DNA of 64,000 bases, taken from positions 25,231,030-25,295,029 of the forward strand of contig OZ035962.1 in NCBI GenBank assembly GCA_964034945.1, read 5' to 3'. Position 1 is the first letter of the stretch. Each line of letters opens with the position of its first letter. The position numbers and the translations under genes are program-made. The stretch is from Chrysopilus asiliformis. Lineage: Eukaryota > Arthropoda > Insecta > Diptera > Rhagionidae. The notes beneath the pieces are model-generated. The model was given only the letters and a program-made list of their open reading frames with translations, was not told the DNA's origin and did not search any database. Below are positions 22,701-32,069 of the stretch, in pieces.

Positions 22701-24039
22701 ATCTAGATGGGCTCTGGAATTGCAGATGTATAGTTATACAATCGAGCATCGAGCTTCATCCAGAATGTCCCACGTGGACGCATTAAGTCGGAATTCAACA
22801 GTTTTAAACATTACGGACGACGCATTTGACTTCGCGTTAGCTTTGTGTCAAAAAAACGACCCAGTAATTAGAGGAATAGCCGAGAAATTAGAACGCGAGG
22901 AGAGTCATATATACAGTATGCATAACGGTTTAGTCTATAAAAAGGATGGGGAACATTTGTTATTTTATGTCCCAGAAAAAATGGAGGGTAAAATCATACA
23001 AGTGCACCATGATAACATGTGTCACTTAGGGTTAGATAAGTGTTATGAATATATCAGACGAACATATTGGTTTCCGAATTTAAAAAACAAAATTCGAATA
23101 TATATTCAAACTTGTTTAAAATGTATGTACTATAATCCTAATTCGGGAAAAGTGGAAGGGTGTCTTCATAATATTCCGAAGGGCGAAACACCATTCGACA
23201 CATTACACGTGGATCATTATGGTCCCTTAGCATGCTCTTCTGGAAATAAAAAATTCGTGTTTCTTATCATTGATGGCTTTACCAAATTTGTAAAGCTTTA
23301 CGCGGTGAAAACGACGAAGACCAATGAAGTCATTAACTGTTTAAACAACTATTTTAGTTGGTATAGTAGACCAAAAAGAATTATTTCAGACAGGGGCTCC
23401 TGTTTTACATCGAATGAATTTTCCAAATTTATAGCTGACAATAATATCATTCATGTAAAAATAGCTACTCATACACCCCAAGCGAACGGCCAAATAGAGC
23501 GGGTTAACCGAACATTAACACCCATCCTGGGGAAACTGACGGAATCTAATAGTACTGCGAATTGGCAAAAATCGTTACAATCTGCTGAATTCGCTATGAA
23601 TAACACCTTTAGTCGTAGTATAAATACTACACCTAGTATGCTCCTATTTGGGACCCATCAAAAGGGCGCAGTGTGCGATAAAATTAAAGAGTATCTAGAT
23701 GAATTTCAACAGAGACAAAGTAAAAGAGATCTAGAAATTTCTAGGAAAAAAGCGAGCGAGTCGATTAAAAAGATTCAAAACTACAATAAGACCTATTTTG
23801 ATAAGTTGCATAAAACACCTCATGTTTATGCTATAGGTGACCTTGTATTATTAAAAAACTTTGACAAAAGAACAGGGATAAATAAAAAACTCCTAGAAAA
23901 ATATAGAGGTCCATACGAAATTGTACAGGTGCTGTCGAACGATAGGTATGTCGTCAAAGATGTCGATGGTGTTCAAATAGGTAGAGCACCCTATAACGGA
24001 GTCTGCTCTCCAGAAAATATGCGACCCTACATATTGTAG
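19714..24039 (+). CDS. Gag-Pol polyprotein of Ty3/gypsy retrotransposon, single ORF
   Basis: 1441 residues, start at the first ATG after the leader. Residues 14-48 look like a SAP motif (ELKGKLAHLSLSVAGSKAAL), the fold that binds AT-rich DNA. A charged coiled coil spans about 98-137 and the Gag capsid region about 150-275. Two CCHC knuckles lie at C332-C345 and C355-C368. The protease has DSG at 421-423. The reverse transcriptase has D700 (LDLRSGFHQ) and YMDD at 763-766. RNase H shows D912, E954 and D979. Integrase has the HHCC finger (H1098/1099, H1104, C1134, C1137), then D1167, D1226 and E1262 (a D35E spacing) and a GPY module at 1399-1401. All catalytic residues are present without frameshift or internal stop. 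Gag and Pol share one frame, so no ribosomal frameshift is needed. No Env. Confidence 0.95.
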   Translation: MRNLPEAAKKFLKDANMNELKGKLAHLSLSVAGSKAALLLRLEEAWGSLDQHQLAAELTTSAETTESETSEESSGTQEQRVQMDEADNGESIMQNNNEAELERELEQLRKAVQKRKEIAELKRTLLELESEVSVANKNNLFQFRDIENSLPQFSGDDNYSIGKWIQSFEDVANTMNWDSNIRLLYAKRLMTGTAKLFLRTTSVNSWTILKSKLVTEFYRETNSAEVHEELRNRRKRREESFHQYVLSMQEIASLTEIQEADVMFYIINGINDTDANKMILHQANTLGELKKSLRKYEKLKLSRPLTSSGQMSQHQIPNPRPKPNFSTKQFKCFNCNESGHTSQYCPKPFRPKGSCFNCGQIGHNAVNCSQRPRVVRQRDQQNILAIPNGPQHHGFEENIHFNFEGSSSDIVCQSNLLTLLDSGSPISFVQHQFVPDNMVKKVDRRQYNFTGINNSRLQVIGEVKSNFNFKTKFCHLKLLVVEDQSMKYHVILGRDFMKQIELNFTMGKTDVNNFNEEQESDEFHSQDEESQPATNVVSEHFPNEILNIDIFDDNTKIRELNISENIPFEIKKKVTDIFFKTNYKENPNSSNKSKDLDKVTLKIKLTKFEPFYSTARRLPFSQLLELKSILKDLLNRNIIRESASEYASPIVMVPKKNGETRLCVDYRELNKITIRDNYPLPVIEDLLDELKDKVYFSSLDLRSGFHQVDVAADSIKYTAFITPIGLFEFTKMPFGLKNSPPCFQRFINKIFRNLLNQRKIMIYMDDLMIATKSITEHLAILEEVNNLINKFSLELRYDKCKFLYEEISFLGYIVNSCGIRPGTDHILTIQNYSVPKNSKCVQRFLGLCSYFRRFIKNFAIIAKPLYHLLRKGVDFKFELKEQEAFELLRGKLIEAPILAIYSPKAETELHCDASSHGFGAIVLQKQNDGKFHPIFFFSKRCTEVESRYHSYELETLSIIYALRRFRIYLLGIQFKIVTDCQALTLTLKKKIINPRISRWALELQMYSYTIEHRASSRMSHVDALSRNSTVLNITDDAFDFALALCQKNDPVIRGIAEKLEREESHIYSMHNGLVYKKDGEHLLFYVPEKMEGKIIQVHHDNMCHLGLDKCYEYIRRTYWFPNLKNKIRIYIQTCLKCMYYNPNSGKVEGCLHNIPKGETPFDTLHVDHYGPLACSSGNKKFVFLIIDGFTKFVKLYAVKTTKTNEVINCLNNYFSWYSRPKRIISDRGSCFTSNEFSKFIADNNIIHVKIATHTPQANGQIERVNRTLTPILGKLTESNSTANWQKSLQSAEFAMNNTFSRSINTTPSMLLFGTHQKGAVCDKIKEYLDEFQQRQSKRDLEISRKKASESIKKIQNYNKTYFDKLHKTPHVYAIGDLVLLKNFDKRTGINKKLLEKYRGPYEIVQVLSNDRYVVKDVDGVQIGRAPYNGVCSPENMRPYIL

Positions 24040-24383
24040 AATGTGGAACTCATCCTGTCTGTGAATTTTGAACTTTTGACGAAACAACTTTATGTAGATA
24101 ATTTAAATTAACTTATAAGTTTGAAATGATGTAAAATTGTAACAATAAGAATTTCTCAGAACATAAAATAATACTCATCGTAGTACTAAGTAGAAAATAG
24201 CTTACATATAACTTTGTTAAAAGAATTAATCTGGCTATTGTTAAAAATGAATGCTTTCGTATTCATATTTATGAGACTCAAATTACTTTAAATGTATTCA
24301 AATAAAAAAAAAAAGAAAAGGAAAAAAAACCTACATAGATAATATTAATCGAGGTCGATTAAGTTAATTCAGGACGGCCGAGT
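24040..24383 (+). other. Retrotransposon 3' region with purine tract
   Basis: Non-coding. A long A/G tract is at 24303-24329 but lies about 54 bases before the LTR. The segment directly before the LTR, AGGACGGCCGAG (24371-24382), is the better candidate for the plus-strand primer by position. Confidence 0.45.
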
Positions 24384-24543
24384 TATAGGCTCTGTGAAAT
24401 AGCAATAATCTAGTATTTATTGTACTTTCGATGTACTTAGAATGTAAAATAATGTACTTGACGCGGTATCAAAAAGGAAAAGAGAGACACTTCTAATAAA
24501 CTGATCGACTTAATCGGACGAGTTTTATTTAACTTCGTTTATA
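24384..24543 (+). repeat. 3' LTR (160 bp)
   Basis: Identical in sequence and length to the 5' LTR at 19472-19631. Followed by ATAG, the target duplication. Confidence 0.95.
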
Positions 24544-24547
24544 ATAG

Positions 24548-25330
24548 CGAGCGTCGGTGGCGTTTAGCAGCTGTTGTTTACTTACATAAGAACCTATACT
24601 GCTCATTGAGCAAACACAGACGTTGTTAATATGTAATTCGGTCTGTTTGCCGCTTAGTCAGTTAACCATGCTTAATATTAAAAGATTTACATAATTTCCC
24701 ATTTTCATAATTGCATAAGAAAATCAACTGTTATCGCTGCTGTTTAACATTTTGTTACCGAGCCGTATGCACGTTAAACAATGTTCTGTGCCCAACATAC
24801 CGCAAAACTTAAACAAAAGGCGGGCCATATCGGGCCATATGTGGGGTGTAATCTGATCCCGAGGGAAGGAGGCAATCCGAATGCACATCGCAAATATGTA
24901 TATGTCATCATTGTCACCAGCGGCTTTTGTTTTGCATATGATGATGAACTTTTCGCGGAATTTACGAGGTTTTCTGCAGCATAATTTCATCTCACATCCT
25001 TCACGCCTATGGCCGAGATGACTATATAGTGGCTTATCTCGAGTGGCCCATTATTCAATATTCATCGCGTAATGGACATGAAATTTCTATAGTGATGAAA
25101 ACATGCAGATGCAGCGAGTCGGTATGAAAACAGGTGAATTATGCGGCAGCCTGTATTGTAGCCGAGTTACGTGTCTGCAAAAGGGTCTTGTATAAGAAAT
25201 GTACATCATTTAACGCATATGACTTTAGGACCATAAATCAATATAATTGCGGTTTTGCATGGATAACGTGAATTGTACAACATAAGAGCAACTGTGGTAA
25301 TTATCATCCATAATCACGGTGGAAATCCCT
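24548..25330. other. Non-repetitive, less AT-biased stretch; possible regulatory DNA
   Basis: No copies elsewhere in the window and no convincing long frame; overlapping 67- and 88-codon frames at 24724-24990 are unrecognised. A direct repeat GGGCCATATCGGGCCATATG is at 24823-24842. Together with 19180-19471 it formed one continuous locus before the retrotransposon came in, next to the possible minus-strand first exon at 19019-19177. A promoter or enhancer role is only an inference. Confidence 0.25.
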
Positions 25331-25381
25331 TTTTGATTTTTTTTTTAAATAAAATATCCTCAATTTATAAAATTTATTACA

Positions 25382-25677
25382 CACTCAGAAAAATATAGTT
25401 ATAGTCATAATTGGCTCCCTGCAGAAAAATTTTGCCTGTGATAGGAGCGCGTTCACCTGCTTTAGGAAAAGTAAATATATGTCAACCTATGGCGTGATAA
25501 ATTCAAAAATTTAACCTGCAGTAAGTAAAGTCGGTGGTAAGGAGCTGCAAGGGTTGACCTAAGATAAGTATTTCGAGGATGTAATGTCATGTAATAAATA
25601 ACTCCGTCTACCTGCTACAGGCCATAGTTGGCTTGTCAAAGAGTTGACTTGGACCAGTTTTATTATTTTTCTGAGTG
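25382..25677. mobile_element. MITE with CACTCAGAAAAAT ends
   Basis: Starts CACTCAGAAAAATATAG and ends TATTTTTCTGAGTG, with TA after the right end and CA in place of TA before the left. Shares GGAGCTGC, TTTCGAGGATGTAATGTCA-type and CTGCAG(G/A)AAAATTT words with the segment at 10970-11335. Same end type as 7565-7821. Non-coding. Confidence 0.6.
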
Positions 25678-25689
25678 TAGTTACGCACA

Positions 25690-26345
25690 ATTTAGGGCAT
25701 AATTCCGGACAAACAAAAAAATCTCACTTTTCAAAACTAATATCTTCTTTTAACAAATTTTTTTTTTCAAAATCATTGGTTAGAAAAATTTTAAGTTCAC
25801 AATTTTATTTTATCGTAATCTAATTGAAAAAATTTACTTGGACAAACGAACAAAAGAAAAGCTGCACTAGGAAAAAAGCCCAGAGACCGAAAAATTGTGT
25901 GTTCTTTACAAAACAAAACATAACATCGATTAGAATCCAGATATTAAATACGAGCAAAATTTATTCAATATGCGCCACAGTCAAATTGTTTTTTAACCAG
26001 AATGCGGCGTATTTTTCAAAATTTAGAGCTTTTTAGTCCCAAGTGGAAAATAGCCCAGTTTCTCGGACTTTTTCACATTTAATAAATAATTCCATAGATA
26101 AATTCAATTTAAAATCTGAATATACTAATAAAAAATGCGCCACAGGCGACTTTCTCTAACGCACATGCTCCCTACATAAATTTTGTTGATAAAACCCACC
26201 ACAGGCGTAAACAATTTGCTTTGTGGCAACACCCAACTAAATCAAGTGCGATTTACTTTGTTTTGTTTTAGGATCAATAATTTATTAAGACGAAATTTTA
26301 GCTTCCGGGATGCCGGGACAATACGCATGATTCCGAGACTGTTCT
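25690..26345. repeat. hAT-like family, end-less internal fragment
   Basis: Motifs ATGCGCCACAG (25969), ATGCGCCACAGGCGAC (26134) and TTAGCTTCCGGGATGCCGGGAC (26300) are those of the TAGGGTGACC family interior. The terminal TAGGGTGACC is missing on both sides. A similar stretch including CCGAAAAATTGTGT is at 29500-29700. Confidence 0.45.
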
Positions 26346-27600
26346 GTCTTCAAAGATTCGGCATGGACTTTTTGTCATTAGGACTGTGGAAAACCCTCAT
26401 TTTCTGGAACCGGGTACCCGTTAAGGAGCTTAAGTGGATACCGTGGGAGTTTTTAAAAAATTCTTACCTTTAATTAAGCTGAACACAAAAAGATTCAACT
26501 CGATATTTCTCACGGTATAGAATCTTGATGGAGAGGGGGTTCGAGGGAAAGCACTAGAGAGAGGGAAGGGGGAAGGGGCAAGGGGGAATGGGGAAGGGGG
26601 AAAATATGTAAAAAGTCTTTCCTAGTGCTATACTGAACATCACCCAAAAAGTGTCAACTAAAAAACTGGACGTTTGTAAAATCTGCAAAAAAAAATTTGA
26701 TGAAATATTCAAAGGATAATTTGTGTAAAGTCAGTTTTTATGGCCACATCGATACTTAAATTTTGATTATAAGTATGAATACTCTCAAAATTAATCTTTA
26801 CAAATACTGTTATTACAGTGTAGATATTGCGGTGTGATCAATTGCAGTGATGTAAACTTCTCAATCTTGGATCACATCGTGAAAGCTACACAACAAATAT
26901 TCTAATTTCCGTAAAATAGAAGATGATTGCTGTGAGATAGGTGACCCAATTCGATTAACGTCTCGTCAATTCACAGTCTGTTTGAATAAAATCTTCGTAA
27001 TATTTTCCCCCTACCAAATTAATCACCATAAAACTGTTCTAGAAGTCAGACGAATGTCTGTTAAACAACTTCCAGCAATAATGCGAATTCCAAGAAATTA
27101 TGTGACCGATTCTATAGAATAGTTATGGAAATGTTTTACAAAATATTCGGAAAACCAACTCACCGAAAAGTTTATTCGCCTTGGAAAATTGAATCTGCAA
27201 ATGGCAACAATAAAAGATACCGTAATTCTTACAATGAAAACATTTGTAAAATTTTCTTTATAACTTTTCAAAGTAAATCGCACTTGATTGACTCGTTTTT
27301 TTTACGTATACAACAGAGCTATTACCTAAGAACCCATTAAAATGTGTTTGATTACGCCAAGGATCCCCTGAAAAGAAAAGCGGAAAAATTGAATCATCAT
27401 CGAACGAATGACAAAAACATCAATGGTCCCATTATCCACTGGAACGGTCAAAACGTGGCCGCATTTAAAAGATCACGTGGTAGCCTCAGAGTAATTCGCC
27501 ATGTGAAAATAAACACTATTCAAATTGTTGCAAAAGCAAATTTCTAATAAACACTAGATATTCAAGTTGTAAAAAAAATTCATGAAAAACCAGAATTTCT
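26346..27600. other. No gene recognised; purine tract
   Basis: A G/A-rich tract with repeated GGGGGAA/AAGGGG runs (26530-26604) resembles the core of the GGGGCTGTCC family and could form G-quadruplexes. The open frames at 27125-27547 are short, AT-driven and unrecognised. Confidence 0.3.
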
Positions 27601-27614
27601 TTATTTCTAATCGT

Positions 27615-27664
27615 GTTAACGTTTTTCCAACGCAAATGATTTTTCGCGTTGGAAAAACGTTAAC
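27615..27664. repeat. Perfect 19-bp inverted repeat, 12-base loop
   Basis: GTTAACGTTTTTCCAACGC (27615-27633) is exactly inverted at 27646-27664. It stands alone between unrelated sequences and would form a strong hairpin. Function unknown. Confidence 0.8.
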
Positions 27665-27689
27665 CTCGTGTCTGTCCATATTTTAATGC

Positions 27690-28410
27690 TGTTTTCTTTA
27701 ACGGCGCACACTGGGGCCAAAGAGCTCAAAACTTATTATTTACATATTATTTTTCATAACACATGCATCGAAAATATGCCTTTCGATGCCTCCGTAGCGG
27801 GTCGAAAGTTGCGTTTTCGGCCCTAGGGGCGAAAGTGCGATTAGCAGGCCGAAACTGTGTTTTCGCGACGTAAACCGAAAATTTGTGAATGAAACTGAAC
27901 GAGTGAAGTTAGCTATACGAGCGCAGTGTGATTTACAATAGTTGCGCATTGTCGATTTCCATTTTTTGTTATGTTGATTTTTTATTTCAAAGGAAAGAAA
28001 TTCAAAAATTAAAATCTGTTTTGACCAACAATAAAACGAATTTATAGAATATAGTTGTTTTGTTTCTTTTAAAAATTCACTTCTGCTGAAATCAGGGGGC
28101 TTCGCCCCCCGAACCCCCTGACCGGGGCTCCGCCCCTGGACCCCGCATGGTGGGCTTCGACCCCCAAACCCCCTTTTGCATTACTCTCCAATACCAAAAT
28201 CGCGCTTAAATGGCATCTCAAGGCATATTTTTAATGAATTTGTTATGAAAAATTGTATACGCAACTCGGAGCGGAGTCACCGATTTCACTCGTGTGATAT
28301 CTGCCCTCGCTTCGCTCGTGCAGCTAACTTCACACTCTTGAAATCGCTGACTTTCGTCCCTTGTTGCGTAATATACTATTGTTTGATACACGTTAATATA
28401 GTCTGCATAT
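27690..28410. repeat. Inverted pair of repeat units around GC-rich hairpins
   Basis: The left unit (about 27745-27925) and the inverse of the right unit (about 28175-28345) share TTTTTCATAACA, AAATATGCCTT and GTGAAGTTAGCT. Read as protein, both give the similar string GI-x-RHIF-x3-VMKN. Between them, 28097-28170 is very GC-rich, with GGGGGCTTCGCCCCC and GGGGCTCCGCCCC mini-hairpins. This is probably one foreign or repetitive element. I cannot assign its class. Confidence 0.4.
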
Positions 28411-28480
28411 TAAATTAATGACCAACAAAAAAGAAACAGTTATTTTTCAACTGATATTTTCCTTCTATTCATTGTCTGCC

Positions 28481-28540
28481 AACTGCCCTGCAAACTGTCC
28501 TGCAAACTGCCCTGCAAATTGCCCTGCAAACTGCCCGGCT
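28481..28540. repeat. 12-bp tandem repeat, five units
   Basis: Units of AACTGCCCTGCA with one or two changes, five in a row. Short minisatellite beside the inverted pair of 27690-28410. Confidence 0.8.
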
Positions 28541-28544
28541 TATG

Positions 28545-29860
28545 AAACAGACGGCTTGCAACCGCTTTAGTAATAATCATCAAATGAAGGGAGAGTAATA
28601 GGACAAGGGAATTAACCCGACTTTATACCTAATCGCGAAATTCACATCAAAATCCATTAAGTGGTTTATAAGATAACCTGACCGAAACGTATGAAAAAAT
28701 ATGCAATTTAAAAAACCGGAAAAACTTTTTTTAATGGTTTGTTATTTATTGAACTCAGTTATGCTGCACTTCGCAACGCGAAAAATACTATCTGTGAGTT
28801 AATACCAAATTTTGAGCCACCCGGCACCAGTGTGCGTCGGAGATTTCATTTATTTCGTCGATTTGTTTAGTATTTCTGTTGAATTCTGAAGAACCTTACT
28901 TTCCCACATTTATATCAGATTATTTGGCCATTTTACTGGCACGTGGTGTCAAAAAATTTGCTAGTTATAAAATTCCCTTCATAAACAGATGACCAACAAA
29001 AAATGTTGGAAAAAATGTATAAATCAACAAAAAGATGAAACAGAATTTCTGTTACGGCGAAAACTTTTCTGCTTTTGCTACATCGTTATTTTTTTCAACA
29101 TTTTTTGCTACGTCTCTTGTTGTAATTTGCAATATGCCAACAGAATCATAACAGAAAGTTACATAATTTCAAGAACTACTCTTGCGATTTAATTGGAAAA
29201 GTCTCGGTAACGAAATATTAAATTGTTTGCATAAGTATTTTATATGACAATTTTGTAATTAAAATGTTTTGGCGAATGCGTATTTTCCATAATACTTGTA
29301 GTCTGAAGATATCCTTATTCGAAAATTTTATTAATTAATTTATTACGTGAGTTAAACGATATAAGAACAGTACTGAATTGAATTTCTTATTTGTTATTTT
29401 TTTTTTGCTCAAGTTTAGGGGAGAATGGTATTAAATAAAAATACTTCGACAACTTTTAAAATAAAATTATTTTAAGTGTGGTGAACTAAATCTTGGGAAT
29501 TGTTTAGCTTTTGGGAAAGACAAGTTGGCAAAACTTTTCTATATTTTTCAATTTCCCAAGAATAAAGAAATTTTGGCAGGGGGGAAAACCATTCATAGGC
29601 CGAAAAATTGTGTACTTTATTAAAAAACAATACGTGACATCAAAAAATCAAATCCGGAGGAAAAATACTAAATATGCACCGCAGGCAAATTAAAGAATAA
29701 TTGCGTTTAAATTTAAAATCATTAAAATAAAGACCGCCATAGTTTCGAATTAAAGACCTTCATTTTACCGACTTTTCTACGTTTTATAAATATAAGTTTT
29801 TATTTTGCACCAAAAAACAAAGAAATTGTTTAAAAAAAAATTGAAAAAAAAACTGTTCGT
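28545..29860. other. No gene seen; hAT-like fragment at 29500-29700
   Basis: AT-rich. The part around 29570-29690 (CCGAAAAATTGTGTACTTTA, ATATGCACCGCAGGCAAATT) belongs to the interior of the TAGGGTGACC family. The rest shows nothing I can name. Confidence 0.3.
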
Positions 29861-29865
29861 ACCCT

Positions 29866-30530
29866 CAGGATCGCCCGTTTCGAGTATTGAAATTCAAACA
29901 CCAAATTCGTGATCAGCGGTCTCAAAAACCCCATATTATCAATTATTTCGAAGAAAAATGACAAAAGGATATTTGCGTTATCCTTACAGGACCTTCCGTT
30001 TCGGATTTGAAAATCGCAACACCCGATTCGTAATCAGCAGCTCCGAAAACCCCCCTTTTGCTATTTTTTTCGAAGAAATATGACAAAAGGATATTTGGAT
30101 TATCCTTATAGTTTCGAATCTGAAAAATCCCACATCAGATTCGTGAGCAACGTCCCCGAAAACCCTCTAAAGTCAGTTTTTCCGAGAAAAAATTTGAAAC
30201 AGGATTTTTGCGTTACCCTTAACGAAGCTTACGTTTCCAATTTAAAAATTCCAACACCAGATTCGTGATCAGCAGATTCGTGATCAACCCCCGAGTAGCA
30301 TTTCTCGTTCGCCTAAAACGGAGGCTGCGTGACAAAAAGCAATGTTTTATAACCCCAATTCCTTACCCACCCCTAGTTTACCCTGTTAGGGCTAGAATTT
30401 GGAAAAACTGTTTCTAATCGAGCATCCATAAGTTAAGGCAAATCTGTGTGCAAAATTTTATGGCAATCGGTTTGGTGGTTCGGGATATACTGAGTAAATA
30501 ATATTTGGCTTTTATATATACATATATAAA
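29866..30530 (-). repeat. Helitron-like or related repeat, minus orientation
   Basis: Three to four direct units of about 100 bp carry (A/G)ATTCGTGATCAGC and CCCCGAAAACCC-type words, the inverse of the 8881-9247 repeat. The segment 30440-30530 reads on the minus strand as TATATAAAAG...CCAAACCGATTGCCATAAAA, matching in layout the start of the 14246-14992 element. Non-coding. Confidence 0.4.
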
Positions 30531-31363
30531 CCTGAAATAATGAATAACTAATCAAGGAAAATGCGCCGCAGGCTAAAGTTTTTATGACATATGATCCCTA
30601 GTAAAAATACGTTGAAAATATGACGATTTTTTTAAACAAACTTTTATTAAAAAAGTGTACGAAAACAAAAAAAAATGTTTGGGCATTGTGTACCAGGAAT
30701 TAAACGCGAGGTATTTTTTATTACTCATAATAAAAAATATTACTGTGCGCAAATGATGCCATTCTCCCCTATAGGCACTCACTAAAAAAATATATGGAAT
30801 CGCAGTCGCCTCGAAGTTGGATAATTTTAATTTGTTCAATGAATAAATACATAATATGACGCTGTTCGACTTTATGCTAATGTAAAATTATGTAATAAAA
30901 AAAATTCTTAATATTCGTATGAGAATTTATTTGACCAAGTCGTAAATTCGTCGTCATCTCAACGTTATTCGTTACGCTCAATGCATGATCTAACGATGTT
31001 CAATTTAACATTTCTTTCTTACTGGTCCAGAGCTCAGACCACATAAACAGGTGCGACATAATGGATGGTATAATCGTGAAATTACATAAATGAAATGGAT
31101 AACACATGAAAAGCTGTAATGCGATACTCATTCGACGCTAACATCGACGCAACATACGAAACAACTAATATATGACCCCAAAAACTACATGATCGAAACA
31201 AAAAAAAAGCATTTTGTTACCGAAATTGTTTATCTCGCCCCCGAAAAATGGAGGCGCTTTAAACTCCATAATCGTTATTTGGATATGCTTAAATTGCCCT
31301 TCAAAATTACCAGCTATTGGCTTCTTCTTGTACGCAGCGTGGTGCTGTGATACATCGTAATTG
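30531..31363. other. No gene seen
   Basis: AT-rich with one stray ATGCGCCGCAGGCTAAAG motif (30560) of the hAT-like family. Confidence 0.3.
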
Positions 31364-31371
31364 GTTACAAT

Positions 31372-32061
31372 TAGGGTGACCATATTTATTTTCTTTCAAT
31401 TCGGGGCAAAACTAGCGATTATGTCACGAGGTGGCAAGGCAAATTTTATATGAAAAAACTTTGAAAATTTCAATGAAACAACTTCATCTTTTGAATTACA
31501 GTGGAAAAGATTAGTTGCACAAATGAACAAAAGGAAAAACTATTCCAGGAAAGAAAAATTGAGAGGCAGAAAAATGGTTTTAATACTTCCGAAAACAAAA
31601 TGGAGACTTGGCCGAGAATCAATAAACCAAATTCGGACAAAAAAGTTATTAAATATGCGCCGCAGGCGAATTCTTTTGAAGCAGCATGCAACCCAAGAGT
31701 CACACAGAACTTGATTTAAATCAAGAGACACATAGTTTTAAAAGAAAGAATTACTTTTGGTTGGCCTTTTCACGTTTAAGCCGCAAGTGAATTTTTTTAA
31801 AAAATATGTGCCCTAGGTGAAATCAGATTGAAGAAATAAGCCGCAGGCGGAGAAAATATGATTTACAGCCACCCTCAGCCAAAGTAGAGCATGTTTGGCA
31901 TATTTTGTTATACTCATATTCTCCGCCTGCGGTGCATTTCTTCAATCTGAGCGGCTTAAACATTTTTTAGTTACCATTGAACAATAATCCGGGACAAAAA
32001 TTTAGCTACCAGGACGCGAGTCCGGACTGTCCCGGCTCATCCGGAAAGTATGGTCACCGTA
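31372..32061. mobile_element. hAT-like non-autonomous element with internal hairpin
   Basis: Ends are TAGGGTGACCATATTTATTTT and AGTATGGTCACCGTA. The 8-bp flanks GTTACAAT (31364-31371) and GTTGAAAT (32062-32069) agree at 6 positions. The interior repeats the GCGCCGCAGGCGAA motif (31660) and variants, and holds inverted arms 31823-31861 and 31914-31950 around a 52-base loop. No transposase frame. Confidence 0.7.
31823..31950. repeat. Inverted repeat inside hAT-like element
   Basis: TCAGATTGAAGAAATAAGCC (31823) and the inverse ending TTTCTTCAATCTGA (31950), with CCGCAGGCGGAGAA near the loop. Arms of 37-39 bp with a few mismatches. Confidence 0.8.
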
Positions 32062-32069
32062 GTTGAAAT

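Larger units (their letters stand above)
19472..24543 (+). mobile_element. Full-length Ty3/gypsy LTR retrotransposon, recent insertion
   Basis: 5072 bp: 160-bp LTR, 82-base leader, one 1441-codon gag-pol frame, 344-base 3' region, 160-bp LTR. The LTRs are identical by eye, and ATAG flanks both sides (19468-19471, 24544-24547; AATAG if the LTR ends one base earlier). No env frame lies between the pol stop and the 3' LTR, so it should move inside the cell only. Removing it joins two non-repetitive, GC-richer host segments, so the target was probably regulatory or 5'-gene sequence. The tRNA-Leu-like primer site suggests an Mdg3-type lineage, which is an inference. Confidence 0.95.

Noticed and set aside
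24040..24383. Envelope gene after pol
   Set aside because: Only 344 bases without an open frame; the element has no env.
28481..28540. Possible CRISPR-like spaced repeat
   Set aside because: Units are directly adjacent with no spacers, and the DNA is eukaryotic.
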